From: a virus
IMG/VR virus record: IMGVR_UViG_3300046660_000139
Coordinates: 1-40,835 of that record
Length of the DNA stretch: 40,835 bases
Reading direction: 5' to 3' (one strand)
A model generated the notes under the pieces. That model was not told the DNA's origin. It ran no database searches and was given only the letters and a program-made list of their open reading frames with translations. How positions within the stretch are numbered: position 1 is the stretch's first letter; every line of letters starts with the position of its first letter. Below are positions 1-6,990 of the stretch, in pieces. The translations under genes were made by a program, and so were the position numbers.

Positions 1-159
1 ATCCAGGAAAATGCCGTGCCGTATTCGGAAGCGATCATCAGCTCCGGCGGGCCGGTCGCCTATGTCATCGAGCTGAACGGCGGCGTTGTGAAGAAACTCG
101 GCCTTGCCGTCGACGACAAGGTAACGAACGGCACCATTGCCGCCAAGCTCGGCAAATAA
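1..159 (+). CDS. DUF192-family protein, C-terminal fragment (host)
   Basis: An open frame runs from base 1 to a TAA at 157-159; the start lies outside the window, so only the last 52 residues are visible. The residues AYVIELNGG followed by KKLGLAVDDKV match the C-terminal part of the DUF192 family (small, often exported beta-barrel proteins of unknown function), where the chain reads as a conserved 'leVN.G...k.gi..GD.V' pattern. The assignment rests on this short stretch only. It belongs to the host chromosome and lies 125 bases upstream of tRNA-Pro. Confidence 0.6.
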   Translation: MQENAVPYSEAIISSGGPVAYVIELNGGVVKKLGLAVDDKVTNGTIAAKLGK

Positions 160-284
160 CTTTATCCCCGGCGATCGTTGCTTCAACGCCATTTTAGCTG
201 TTGCAGCATTGAGGCGAACCGTGTATCTCCCCACTCGTTCTGCCAAGCAGGGCGCGCGATCTTCTGAAGATAGCGTCAAGGGTA

Positions 285-361
<77 letters not shown>

Positions 362-537
362 TTTTAAATCCCCCAAAACTATCGATGGATTGAGACGAGG
401 CTGAGCCGCCTTTTCGCTTGATAACAAAGGGATTCGCGGCTAAGCAGAATCCTATATGCGCTCTGCCCGAAAGGGTCGGGCGAAGACAAGAGAAGCAAGA
501 AAGCGGGTTGTCCCGCTTATTCGGAGGCGCTGCTGCG

Positions 538-843
538 ATGCCTGCCAAGATTTACCGTCCCGCAAAGACCGCCATGCAGTCCGGCAAGGCCAAGACCCAT
601 CTCTGGGTTCTGGAATTCGACCAGGAGACCCCGCGCAAGATCGATCCGATCATGGGCTATACCTCCTCGGGCGACACCCGCCAGCAGCTCAAGCTGACCT
701 TCGAAACGCAGGAGCAGGCTGAAGCCTATGCCCAGCGCGAAGGCATCGAATACCGCGTCATCGCTCCAAAGGACGCTACTCGCCAGGTGGTCTCCTATAC
801 CGATAATTTCCGCTTCAGCCGCATCCAGCCTTGGACTCATTGA
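538..843 (+). CDS. NADH dehydrogenase (complex I) accessory subunit, NDUFS4-like
   Basis: A 101-residue protein of the 'ETC complex I subunit conserved region' family, the alpha-proteobacterial relative of mitochondrial NDUFS4, which sits on the peripheral arm of NADH:ubiquinone oxidoreductase. Visible signatures are the N-terminal AKIYRPAKTAMQSG, the central WVLEFD followed by DPIMGYTSSGDT, the AYAQREGI helix and the C-terminal YTDNFRFSRIQPWTH. The ATG at 538 is chosen because the family begins with M-x-A-[KR]-I-Y; the frame stays open upstream but without a family match. It is a single host gene between tRNA-Pro and tRNA-Arg. Confidence 0.88.
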   Translation: MPAKIYRPAKTAMQSGKAKTHLWVLEFDQETPRKIDPIMGYTSSGDTRQQLKLTFETQEQAEAYAQREGIEYRVIAPKDATRQVVSYTDNFRFSRIQPWTH

Positions 844-937
844 GCCGGGTGTTCATTGCAAAGCCGCCCATTGAGTTCGGCGGCGATTTCAGGCATGTAG
901 TGCCCGCCGCGACCAGCTTGCGGCGCCTTGGCTTCAA

Positions 938-999
<62 letters not shown>

Positions 1000-1014
<15 letters not shown>

Positions 1015-1126
1015 AACCACATTGTAACTAATTGATTTTCCTATAGGTGCGACCGGGTAGGGTCGAAGGTGCGACCTACATTCTGTTCGACAGGCGTTCC
1101 GACGCGCCTCGCGCGAGCTTTTTCTT
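1000..1126. repeat. Left copy of 127-bp terminal direct repeat (attL with phage left end)
   Basis: Bases 1000-1126 are identical to 40709-40835. Base 999 (c) differs from 40708 (a), and the right copy is cut by the window end, so 127 bases is exact on the left and a minimum on the right. It contains the last 15 bases of tRNA-Arg, 61 bases of spacer and the final codons of the integrase gene. The true crossover core must lie inside the part shared by host and phage; the tRNA 3' end is the obvious candidate. Confidence 0.93.
1045..1076. repeat. Pair of 10-bp direct repeats beside att core (candidate arm sites)
   Basis: The decamer AGGTGCGACC occurs at 1045-1054 and again at 1067-1076, a spacing of 22 bases or about two helical turns. 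It lies between the tRNA-Arg 3' end and the integrase stop codon. Tandem short repeats beside a core site are typical of integrase arm-type or excisionase sites, but binding here is only inferred. Confidence 0.45.
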
Positions 1127-2104
1127 GTCGGCTTCTTTCGTATAAATCTCAGCCATCGCCAGCCTCGACCATCCAAACATTGCCATCAGCTCATGTGCTG
1201 TTGCGCCTTCATCGGCCGCTATGGTCGCGCCGGCCTTTCTCAGGCCGTGGGCTCTGCATTCAACAGGCAGTTTCGCCGCCGTGCACTGCTTGGCGAACCA
1301 ATTCCCAAACGATGCCCCAGAACTGAACGGCTTTCCGCGCTCCGTCGTTAGGAAAGCCAGATCGCCAGTCGGCGTTGCCTCAATAGATTCCAAAAGCTGC
1401 TTGAAGACCGGCAGGTAAACCCATTGCCCGGTCTTCTCCGTGCGAAGTGAAATGACGCCATCTTTCAGATGCTGGCGGCCGACCACAACCGCATCACCGC
1501 GGCGCAGTCCCAGAAATAGCAGGATGTCGATCGCAAGCCTGGGTTTTGTCCCGATCGGATGGTGGGCGCGGTATTTTTCGACCTGATCGACGGTCCAAGT
1601 ATGGAAGCCGTCCGATTTCACATTGACCTTGCTCACGCCCGCAACGGGGCTGATCTCAACATGCTCGGCCTCGACTGCCCATTTGAACAGGTGGCTCATT
1701 GTCTTGAGGAAGTTGTTGGCAGCGTTGGGCGTTGCAGCGCGCTTATCGATGCCGGCCTTGATATCGGCCTTCGCCATGCGACCGAAAGGCAGATCACCAT
1801 TCTTTGCCAACACCTGCTTCAGGATGTTATCTCGAGCTCGTCTCGTGCCAGGCGCGAGCTCGGCGAATGCTGCACTTCGCTTATATTGATCGACCAGCCA
1901 TTTTAGAGAACCGGTGCGCGTCTTCGGCGCTTCTGGGGTGAAGCTTGATCCAGTCAGAGCCCTCTCATGGGCGGCATTGAACTCGTCGCTCCCATATTCC
2001 CCCTTCAGCCGGACGCGCTTCCCCTTCCGCTTGAAATACCAGACAAGCTTTCCGTGGCGGGTTGTCTCGTGCGAGAGGTATGGCTTGCGCGGCATGTCAT
2101 CCAT
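1076..2104 (-). CDS. int: Tyrosine-type site-specific integrase
   Basis: A 342-residue phage integrase that catalyses recombination between the phage site and tRNA-Arg. The N-terminal part holds an arm-binding-like segment and the SAM-like core-binding domain (about 60-160). The catalytic domain shows the first Arg in LGLRRGDA (about 200), Lys in TEKTG, H286-x-x-R289 in HGLRK, Trp in place of the second His in FGWSR (about 312) and the nucleophile Tyr321 in AEIYTKEAD. The ATG at 2104 is preferred over a TTG at 2107; it overlaps the stop of the upstream 58-residue gene (TGATG), which suggests translational coupling. The last codons lie in the 127-base terminal repeat. It is the last gene of the leftward early operon, so it is made with the recombination genes. 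Confidence 0.95.
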   Translation of the reverse strand: MDDMPRKPYLSHETTRHGKLVWYFKRKGKRVRLKGEYGSDEFNAAHERALTGSSFTPEAPKTRTGSLKWLVDQYKRSAAFAELAPGTRRARDNILKQVLAKNGDLPFGRMAKADIKAGIDKRAATPNAANNFLKTMSHLFKWAVEAEHVEISPVAGVSKVNVKSDGFHTWTVDQVEKYRAHHPIGTKPRLAIDILLFLGLRRGDAVVVGRQHLKDGVISLRTEKTGQWVYLPVFKQLLESIEATPTGDLAFLTTERGKPFSSGASFGNWFAKQCTAAKLPVECRAHGLRKAGATIAADEGATAHELMAMFGWSRLAMAEIYTKEADKKKLARGASERLSNRM

Positions 2105-2280
2105 CAAAGATCAAAACCTCTGATGGGTTCAACATCCTTGCTGCTGTGATTAGTGGGGATATCGGGGGAAACTCTGATGATTTTCCCATTGACTTCGATC
2201 TCGACGCGCACGCCTTCGCTTTTGGCGATGTGGGCCATGCGTTTCAGATCGGATTGCTTGACGAGGGCTGAGGCTGTCAT
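2104..2280 (-). CDS. Small unknown protein upstream of integrase (candidate excision factor)
   Basis: A 58-residue protein starting MTASALVKQSDLKRMAHIAK. A predicted helix (LVKQSDLKRMAHIAKSEG) is followed by a beta hairpin (VRVEIEVNGKIIRVSPDI). Proteins of this shape often stand directly before integrase genes in rhizobial prophages, but I know of no assigned function. Its stop overlaps the integrase ATG by one base and its ATG overlaps the stop of the upstream gene by four bases (ATGA). A recombination directionality role is plausible from position only; it lacks a recognisable winged-helix excisionase motif. Confidence 0.65.
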   Translation of the reverse strand: MTASALVKQSDLKRMAHIAKSEGVRVEIEVNGKIIRVSPDIPTNHSSKDVEPIRGFDL

Positions 2281-2825
2281 TCCGCCTCCTTTGCCTTAGC
2301 AAGGGCTCGGATAGATTGGGCGATGCCCCGGCCAACGGAATAGGTGTCTCCGTAATTCTCGGCGAAGCTCGCCACTTCCTCGAACACGTCGCCACGGAAT
2401 GATCTAAGCAGTCCGATCAGCTCCTCGCGATGGGCAAGGAAAACGGCGCAGCGCTCCTTCTCGTCTTCCAACGCCTTCGCCATTTCGTCGCATAGGGCCT
2501 TGAGGGAGTCTCGTTCGGAGCGGAGACTGATGATTTCGTCATCGCCTTTGCTAGCGATAGAGAGAGGGGCGTGGAGTGGAACGACGAGATCCGGATTGCC
2601 GAAACGGAAGTCTCCCGGCTCGCTGGGGCCAACGTTCCAAGTTTCGCCGCCATCAAAGCTCCATTTCCATCCGGCCGGCTCTCGGTGGCACACCACGCCG
2701 CCGATGGATGAGAGGTAGGCGGAGATGACCTTTGCCATATGCTTTTCGGCGTCACGGACTTCGCGCCAGAATTTCGGAGCGGCCTTCATGGCGGCTGCCA
2801 AAGCCGTTTCGTGTGGTATGGTCAT
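2277..2825 (-). CDS. Unknown early protein with coiled coil
   Basis: A 182-residue protein of no recognised family. The first 45 residues are helical. A compact segment around 46-90 (GVVCHREPAGWKWSFDGGETW and onward) looks beta-rich. Residues about 95-135 (IISLRSERDSLKALCDEMAK and onward) form a likely coiled coil of a kind common in phage accessory proteins. It overlaps both neighbours by four bases (ATGA), so it is translated as part of the leftward operon. No catalytic motif is visible. Confidence 0.7.
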   Translation of the reverse strand: MTIPHETALAAAMKAAPKFWREVRDAEKHMAKVISAYLSSIGGVVCHREPAGWKWSFDGGETWNVGPSEPGDFRFGNPDLVVPLHAPLSIASKGDDEIISLRSERDSLKALCDEMAKALEDEKERCAVFLAHREELIGLLRSFRGDVFEEVASFAENYGDTYSVGRGIAQSIRALAKAKEAE

Positions 2826-3802
2826 CAGTTCGCCTCCTCTTGCTCAGGGGCGATGGCGGCGCGGAAGGCGTAAAGCGCGTCCCCGTATTCCATCATGAGG
2901 TTTACTTCGGGGACGCTTTCGCCGTCAACATAGGCATCGGTTGCTTTCAAAAATCGAGTTCCGGTCTGCCGCAACCGCTCATTCTCAGCCCTAAGCGCGG
3001 CTATCTCGGCAACCTGCTGACGTGCCTTTTCATTCCAGAAGCGCCACAGACTTTGATCCATGTCGTTTCCGGCTCTCTCGGGTGCGGGGTCGCTTTGGGA
3101 GGTGGATAGAACTGCGTCGAGGATTTCGCCAAGAGCTATAGCCGCATCCGCCTGCCCAACCATGACACGTCCCATTTCATTGTTAACGCGGACGGCATTG
3201 CGGATCGTCGCAATATGCGGGCGCATCTGTTCAAGGATATCTCCCGCCTTTACGGCCACCGGCTCTTGCACCGCTGCGGGTGGGGGTGGGGCGGCGTAGA
3301 GGGGAATAATGTCGACGTTTGGATTCCCAAGGCGCCAGCGATCAAGAACGTCTTTGTCTCGCGTGACGGCAAGACCGTTACCCTTGATCATCCACGCCAC
3401 CGGCTCCTGCTCCACCGTCCCGGCTCCAAGGGCGGCGCGGTCGATCTGCTTGAAGTAGTCACAATCTTTCGCCTCGAATGCGGAGAAGGCTTTAGCGAAC
3501 GACTTGGCTACATCGTATTGTCCGCGATAGAAGTTGCCCTCAACGGTATCAACGCCTTTGAGTGCATGAGTCCGCTCGGTGTAATCTTCCGAGAGGAGAT
3601 AAACCTGCCTCCGGCAAGCGTTCCAGCCATCTTCAGCCGCCTTTGCCAGCCGTTCCCCATCTACGGGCTTGGCGAGATGAGGGAGGGCGGCGGAGATGGC
3701 GGCCTCATATGGCTTGACATCGCCATACCCGCTGCCGTGGTGGATCTCAGTCCAATAGGCATGGCGAGCTGCGTCGATCGCTTCCATGGGTATCGTGGTC
3801 AT
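2825..3802 (-). CDS. Unknown early protein, Ala-rich with C-terminal coiled coil
   Basis: A 325-residue protein when started at the ATG at 3802 (MTTIPMEAIDAARHAYW), which overlaps the stop of the upstream gene by four bases; an in-frame start at 3877 would overlap it by 79 bases and is less likely. The segment EPVAWMIKGNGLAVT (about 130-145) and the later PLYAAPPPPAAVQEPV resemble the 'W....g....T' and 'vPLYtaPP' pieces repeated in many phage accessory proteins that have no known function. Residues about 255-285 (RFWNEKARQQVAEIAALRAE) form a coiled coil. The two neighbouring genes carry similar PLY motifs, so this may be a shuffled family. Confidence 0.7.
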   Translation of the reverse strand: MTTIPMEAIDAARHAYWTEIHHGSGYGDVKPYEAAISAALPHLAKPVDGERLAKAAEDGWNACRRQVYLLSEDYTERTHALKGVDTVEGNFYRGQYDVAKSFAKAFSAFEAKDCDYFKQIDRAALGAGTVEQEPVAWMIKGNGLAVTRDKDVLDRWRLGNPNVDIIPLYAAPPPPAAVQEPVAVKAGDILEQMRPHIATIRNAVRVNNEMGRVMVGQADAAIALGEILDAVLSTSQSDPAPERAGNDMDQSLWRFWNEKARQQVAEIAALRAENERLRQTGTRFLKATDAYVDGESVPEVNLMMEYGDALYAFRAAIAPEQEEAN

Positions 3803-4248
3803 GGTTGTTCCTTGGGAGAAAGGGCGCGTAGGGTGGCAATCACGAGCGCAAGCGCCGCCGTTGGTGCATGCGAGCATTTTGCTGACTTCCGGTCGAAGAA
3901 TTCGAGACGCCGTTCCACAAGGTCACACATCCAAGGGCCTTGATCTCGAAGGATTTCTGCATCCCATTCGGACAGGTTCTCGATGCGCCACCCTGGCAGC
4001 ACGCGCTCTAGCAGACCAAGTGTGGCGTCGATGGATGCGGTGAAGGCCGGGACGCGCTCACCGTAGGTATCCTTGTGGCATCGCTTGCAGGTGAAGCCGC
4101 TGTCGTAATCGTTCCCGTCCTCGATGCAGTAATATTCTGTCTCGCGATGGGCGCAGCCGCCTGTGGCCTCCAGAATGTCCGCATCCAGATCGTGATCTGG
4201 TCCCGTCGAATTCTCCAGCGCTGCAATCACCTCTTCAATCTTTTGCAT
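3799..4248 (-). CDS. Phage ABA-sandwich-domain-like protein
   Basis: A 149-residue protein with the layout of the 'phage ABA sandwich' family: an N-terminal TGPDHDLDADILEATGG, then ASIDATLGLLERVLPGWRIE, and a C-terminal APTAALALVIATLRALS helix. A zinc-binding-type cluster is inserted at about 33-60 (C-x-H and CKRCHKD), which is less usual. The family is common in early regions of alpha-proteobacterial phages and has no established activity. The ATG at 4248 overlaps the upstream gene by 14 bases. Confidence 0.65.
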   Translation of the reverse strand: MQKIEEVIAALENSTGPDHDLDADILEATGGCAHRETEYYCIEDGNDYDSGFTCKRCHKDTYGERVPAFTASIDATLGLLERVLPGWRIENLSEWDAEILRDQGPWMCDLVERRLEFFDRKSAKCSHAPTAALALVIATLRALSPKEQP

Positions 4249-4798
4249 TGGAATAGGCCTCTAGTTTGGAGAGGAAGGAACGGGCGGCATCAAGCGCGGC
4301 CCGCGTCTCGGGATAGCCGACAATGACCGCAGTGGCGCTGATATCGATCGATCCTCTGGCAAACGGTTCGATCACTCTCCGCATTTCTTCCAGCAGCCCA
4401 TCTCTGTCTACAGAGGGATGGGGAGTGGGGGAGATGTAGAGGGGTTGAACCTGGACCATCTTCGAAAGGTGTTCGGCTTTAACCCTGTCGGTTGTGACAT
4501 CCCAAGATGTGTCGTCTACGGCGTATCGCCACGCCACCGGCTTGCCCGGTAGCAGCGCAAGGGCTGAGAGGATGACGCGCATGTTCTTCGGCTGCGTGGC
4601 GATGATGTATTCGCCGTTCTCGCGATTGCCGCAGTATTTCAGCGCCCCGGCAATTTCCGCAATGATCGTGCCATCGCACATGATGTAGCCATTCTCGTTG
4701 CCATTGGCTTCAGTGAAGGTATCAAGGGTCCATTTGCCCTTATAGGTGCCCTCCATGGCCTTGGTGATTTGGTCGGATAGTTCCTTGGCTGTGGTCAT
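4235..4798 (-). CDS. Unknown early protein
   Basis: A 187-residue protein without a recognised family. The N-terminal half (residues about 1-80) is a mixed alpha/beta segment containing NGYIMCDGTIIAEIAGALKY, resembling small phage domains that read 'v...dg..ia......' and are followed by an atNP-like stretch (here IIATQPKNMRVIL). The middle has KPVAWRYAVDDTSWDVT and QPLYISPTPHP, matching the short 'aWR....G.W.vt' and 'PLY' pieces seen in the gene at 2825-3802. It overlaps its neighbours by 4 and 14 bases and is part of the leftward operon. Confidence 0.65.
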   Translation of the reverse strand: MTTAKELSDQITKAMEGTYKGKWTLDTFTEANGNENGYIMCDGTIIAEIAGALKYCGNRENGEYIIATQPKNMRVILSALALLPGKPVAWRYAVDDTSWDVTTDRVKAEHLSKMVQVQPLYISPTPHPSVDRDGLLEEMRRVIEPFARGSIDISATAVIVGYPETRAALDAARSFLSKLEAYSNAKD

Positions 4799-4998
4799 GG
4801 CTGGAATCTCCCGCCGTGCTCAATGGCAATGAGAAGGTCATTGAGAAGACGAACGCACAGCGCCTTGCGGGATTCGGACAGGCCATCCCAAAAATCCATG
4901 GAGCCGCCGCGCTGGGCAGCGTATTCCTTATCCCAAAGGGCCATAGCTAGGCGCGCTTCAGCATGCGGGTTGAGATTGCGTCGCTGATCGTCGCTCAC
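4795..4998 (-). CDS. Small unknown early protein
   Basis: A 67-residue, mainly helical protein (MSDDQRRNLNPHAEARLAMA at the start). The segment PHAEARLAMALWDKEYAAQRGGSMDFWDGL resembles short phage proteins of unknown role. It overlaps the genes on both sides by four bases, which supports translation in the operon. Confidence 0.6.
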   Translation of the reverse strand: MSDDQRRNLNPHAEARLAMALWDKEYAAQRGGSMDFWDGLSESRKALCVRLLNDLLIAIEHGGRFQP

Positions 4999-5411
4999 TG
5001 CTCGATCCTCTCTCTAAGACGGCCGGCAAGCGCCAAGCCTTGATTGATGATGGCCGCTGCGAAAGGTTCAGCTTCGTCTCCCATGTCGGAAAACAGGCCG
5101 AAGATCGTCAGGGCGAGAACATGGGGATCGATCCCGGCGCGGCGCCAGAATTCCATCTCGTTCATGGAATGCTGGATGCGGTGCTGGGCCGGCGAGAGCG
5201 GAAGTGCCCAGCGATCCGGTGCTTTCGAGCTTTTGCCTCGGCCGTAGTGACCGAGTTGCAGCGCAGGCGACGACAGATGAGCCGCCTCGACGCCGTAGAC
5301 GCCAGTCACGCAACATGGCAACGCATGGATGAAGGATAGATAGTCCTTGTTCTTCACGGCCTTGCGCTTGGGAACTTCTTGGCGAGGGATATAGGCGATA
5401 CGAGATGCCAT
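4995..5411 (-). CDS. DUF968 / Ref-like HNH-type nuclease
   Basis: A 138-residue protein whose core matches DUF968, the family around phage P1 Ref (a RecA-dependent HNH-type nuclease). The visible pieces are PCCVTGVYGVEAAHLS (Cys pair and first His, about 32-47), GKSSKAPDRWALPLSPAQHRIQHSM (second His group, about 60-84) and the usual end EFWRRAGIDP. These residues would bind zinc and the catalytic metal. It likely acts on DNA during recombination beside RecT and NinB. The ATG at 5411 overlaps the HNH gene upstream by one base. Confidence 0.72.
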   Translation of the reverse strand: MASRIAYIPRQEVPKRKAVKNKDYLSFIHALPCCVTGVYGVEAAHLSSPALQLGHYGRGKSSKAPDRWALPLSPAQHRIQHSMNEMEFWRRAGIDPHVLALTIFGLFSDMGDEAEPFAAAIINQGLALAGRLRERIEQ

Positions 5412-5761
5412 CAGAGCATATCCTCCATATCAAGCTGCGGAGATTTCCGGCGACGGGTTAGAGCTGCATTGACGGCACGGTGGGGAGCATCCCAAGAATT
5501 ATGACAGCGCTGACAAAGTGCGCGGCACCGATCCGGATCGCCGTGGCTCTCGTCGTGATCCATGTGGGCAATCGTCAGAACGACCTTGCTTCCGGTCACC
5601 GGATGAGGATTTCCGTTCTCGGCTCGGCACTCTGGATGCATCGGCGTGCCTTCGCAGCGATTGCCTGCGCGATCGAGGAGGGAGGCGCGGAAGGCTTTCC
5701 ATTCCTTCGAATGCGTGCCGCCGCCGAGATAGAGCGATTTTCGTTCAGTTCGGATTGGCAT
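5411..5761 (-). CDS. HNH endonuclease
   Basis: A 116-residue HNH nuclease. The motif is spread over NRCEGTPMHPECRA, VVLTIAHMDHD (first catalytic His pair) and RCRALCQRCHNSWDAPHR (N and final H, with a C-x-x-C zinc knuckle). The ATG at 5761, preceded by a purine-rich GAGGCGGTGA, is preferred over an in-frame ATG at 5791 that would overlap the upstream gene by 28 bases. Free-standing HNH proteins of this type may act in recombination or packaging. This one sits in the early operon far from the terminase, so a recombination or homing role is more likely. Confidence 0.82.
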   Translation of the reverse strand: MPIRTERKSLYLGGGTHSKEWKAFRASLLDRAGNRCEGTPMHPECRAENGNPHPVTGSKVVLTIAHMDHDESHGDPDRCRALCQRCHNSWDAPHRAVNAALTRRRKSPQLDMEDML

Positions 5762-5763
5762 CG

Positions 5764-5955
5764 TCACCGCCTCCATATCCAAGAAGGCCAAAGGCCGGTG
5801 CGCTTCACAATCTCAAACAGGCGGTTGCGCTCACGGCGAGCCGAGGCGATTTCCTTACGGAGCCGTTCCGTCGTCTCATCTCTCTTTTCGAGTTCGGTGA
5901 GCTTTGACCGGCGGCAGTGAGGATAGCGGGTGAGGTGGCGATGGGCGGAGTTCAT
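5764..5955 (-). CDS. Small unknown coiled-coil protein
   Basis: A 63-residue basic protein. The stretch KLTELEKRDETTERLRKEIA is a clear coiled coil, and the C-terminal end is aromatic (TGLWPSWIWRR). It begins at an ATG overlapping the stop of the acyl carrier protein gene by four bases and ends two bases before the start of the HNH gene. No family is recognised. Confidence 0.6.
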   Translation of the reverse strand: MNSAHRHLTRYPHCRRSKLTELEKRDETTERLRKEIASARRERNRLFEIVKRTGLWPSWIWRR

Positions 5956-6203
5956 GCCGCACCGCCTTTCCGGCCAAGCGCCATATCGACAGCATTGACG
6001 GCGTCCTGAACGCTCATGATGATGGCGAGGGTGGAGTCATCAATCTCGCAGCCGAACTGCATCTCGGCTTCCATGACGATTTCGATGGTGTCCAGGCTAT
6101 CAAGACCGATGTCTTCGTCGAATAGCGCCTCTGGCTTGATAAGGTCACCGTTGACGCCGGTGCATTCGATGATGATCTTCTTTACCTTGTCGAAGGTGGT
6201 CAT
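5952..6203 (-). CDS. Acyl carrier protein (phage-encoded)
   Basis: An 83-residue protein with the complete layout of a type II acyl carrier protein. Helix 1 is TTFDKVKKIIIECTGV. The loop reads LFDEDIGLDSLD, with Ser36 in the DSL motif as the 4'-phosphopantetheine site. Helix 2 is TIEIVMEAEMQFGCEI, and the final helix is SVQDAVNAVDMAL. The length and acidity match bacterial AcpP, which shuttles acyl groups in the cytoplasm. No ketosynthase or acyltransferase gene is nearby, so it must use host enzymes. It is embedded in the early operon with four-base overlaps on both sides, so it is a true phage gene. Confidence 0.88.
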   Translation of the reverse strand: MTTFDKVKKIIIECTGVNGDLIKPEALFDEDIGLDSLDTIEIVMEAEMQFGCEIDDSTLAIIMSVQDAVNAVDMALGRKGGAA

Positions 6204-6598
6204 GCCGCGCTCCCAATTTCACTGACAATGCGGTAGACGCGCCGAGCCTCGTCGACGCTGCGGATCTCGGCGGTGTGATATTCCTCAACGCCGAGAACGT
6301 GGGCGATCATCGCGTACAACTCGCGCCGGCCGTAACGACCGGACTTCCAGATCGGATCAAGGATGCGATGAATATGGCTCCGGGCTTCCTTGATCTCGCG
6401 CGTCGGGATGCACCCGAGCGGGTTCGTGCGGTTCTTGGTCTTGTGGTGACAGCCGACGAAATTCTTGCAGGCGTCGCATTTCCAGAACGGAAGCGCTGCG
6501 AGATCGCCGCGGTGCGGATAAATTTCCTTGCCGTCCGTCAGTCGAGCCTGAACTTCAGCCTGGCAGCCGCAGCAGAAGATTGAACGTGTCTTGCTCAT
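6200..6598 (-). CDS. Zinc-finger protein, DUF3268-like
   Basis: A 132-residue protein. Its N-terminal half has Cys pairs in FCCGCQAEV and WKCDACKNFVGCHHKT that would bind zinc, with the intervening IYPHRGDLAALPFW and the following NPLGCIPTREIKEARSHIH. This is the pattern of the DUF3268 'zinc-finger-containing' family. The C-terminal half (WKSGRYGRRELYAMIAHVLG and onward) is helical and resembles the part that follows in that family. A DNA-binding or recombination accessory role is inferred only from its place between NinB and the early genes. Confidence 0.72.
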   Translation of the reverse strand: MSKTRSIFCCGCQAEVQARLTDGKEIYPHRGDLAALPFWKCDACKNFVGCHHKTKNRTNPLGCIPTREIKEARSHIHRILDPIWKSGRYGRRELYAMIAHVLGVEEYHTAEIRSVDEARRVYRIVSEIGSAA

Positions 6599-6990
6599 GC
6601 CGCGCGCTCCTGTGATTCCGGTTCGGTCCAGACGACACCCTTTTCAGCGCCGTAGGCGTAGATTGTTTCAATCAAATCGCTCATCTGCGACTTGGTGAGT
6701 CTGGAGGACCGGAACCCGGTCGGGAAAGGCTGACCGTTCAAGCCCATTTCGAATTGGACCGAGTGACCACAGGCGTGCATGAACAGCGTTTTCCATACCT
6801 CTGGGGTATGTCTGCGACCGTCTGGCATTGCGCGGCTGACATCGGACAGCATCGCCCAGAGCTTCGAATTTTGGTCGACTGATCGGGTGGCCTCACGGAT
6901 CGTGAGAACCGCGCCGGCCGGGGCCTTATCGATAAGGCCCTTGGCGAATAGACGCTGGCTTTGACCGTGGAGTATGACTGTCTGGCTCAT
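6595..6990 (-). CDS. ninB: NinB-like recombination protein
   Basis: A 131-residue protein of the NinB (lambda Orf) family, which binds single-stranded DNA and SSB and aids phage recombination. The family signature is RSVDQNSKLWAMLSDVSRAM (about 37-56), then PEVWKTLFMHACGH and the terminal RLTKSQMSDLIETIYAYGAE. It lies directly after the RecT gene (four-base overlap), as expected for a recombination operon. Confidence 0.85.
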   Translation of the reverse strand: MSQTVILHGQSQRLFAKGLIDKAPAGAVLTIREATRSVDQNSKLWAMLSDVSRAMPDGRRHTPEVWKTLFMHACGHSVQFEMGLNGQPFPTGFRSSRLTKSQMSDLIETIYAYGAEKGVVWTEPESQERAA

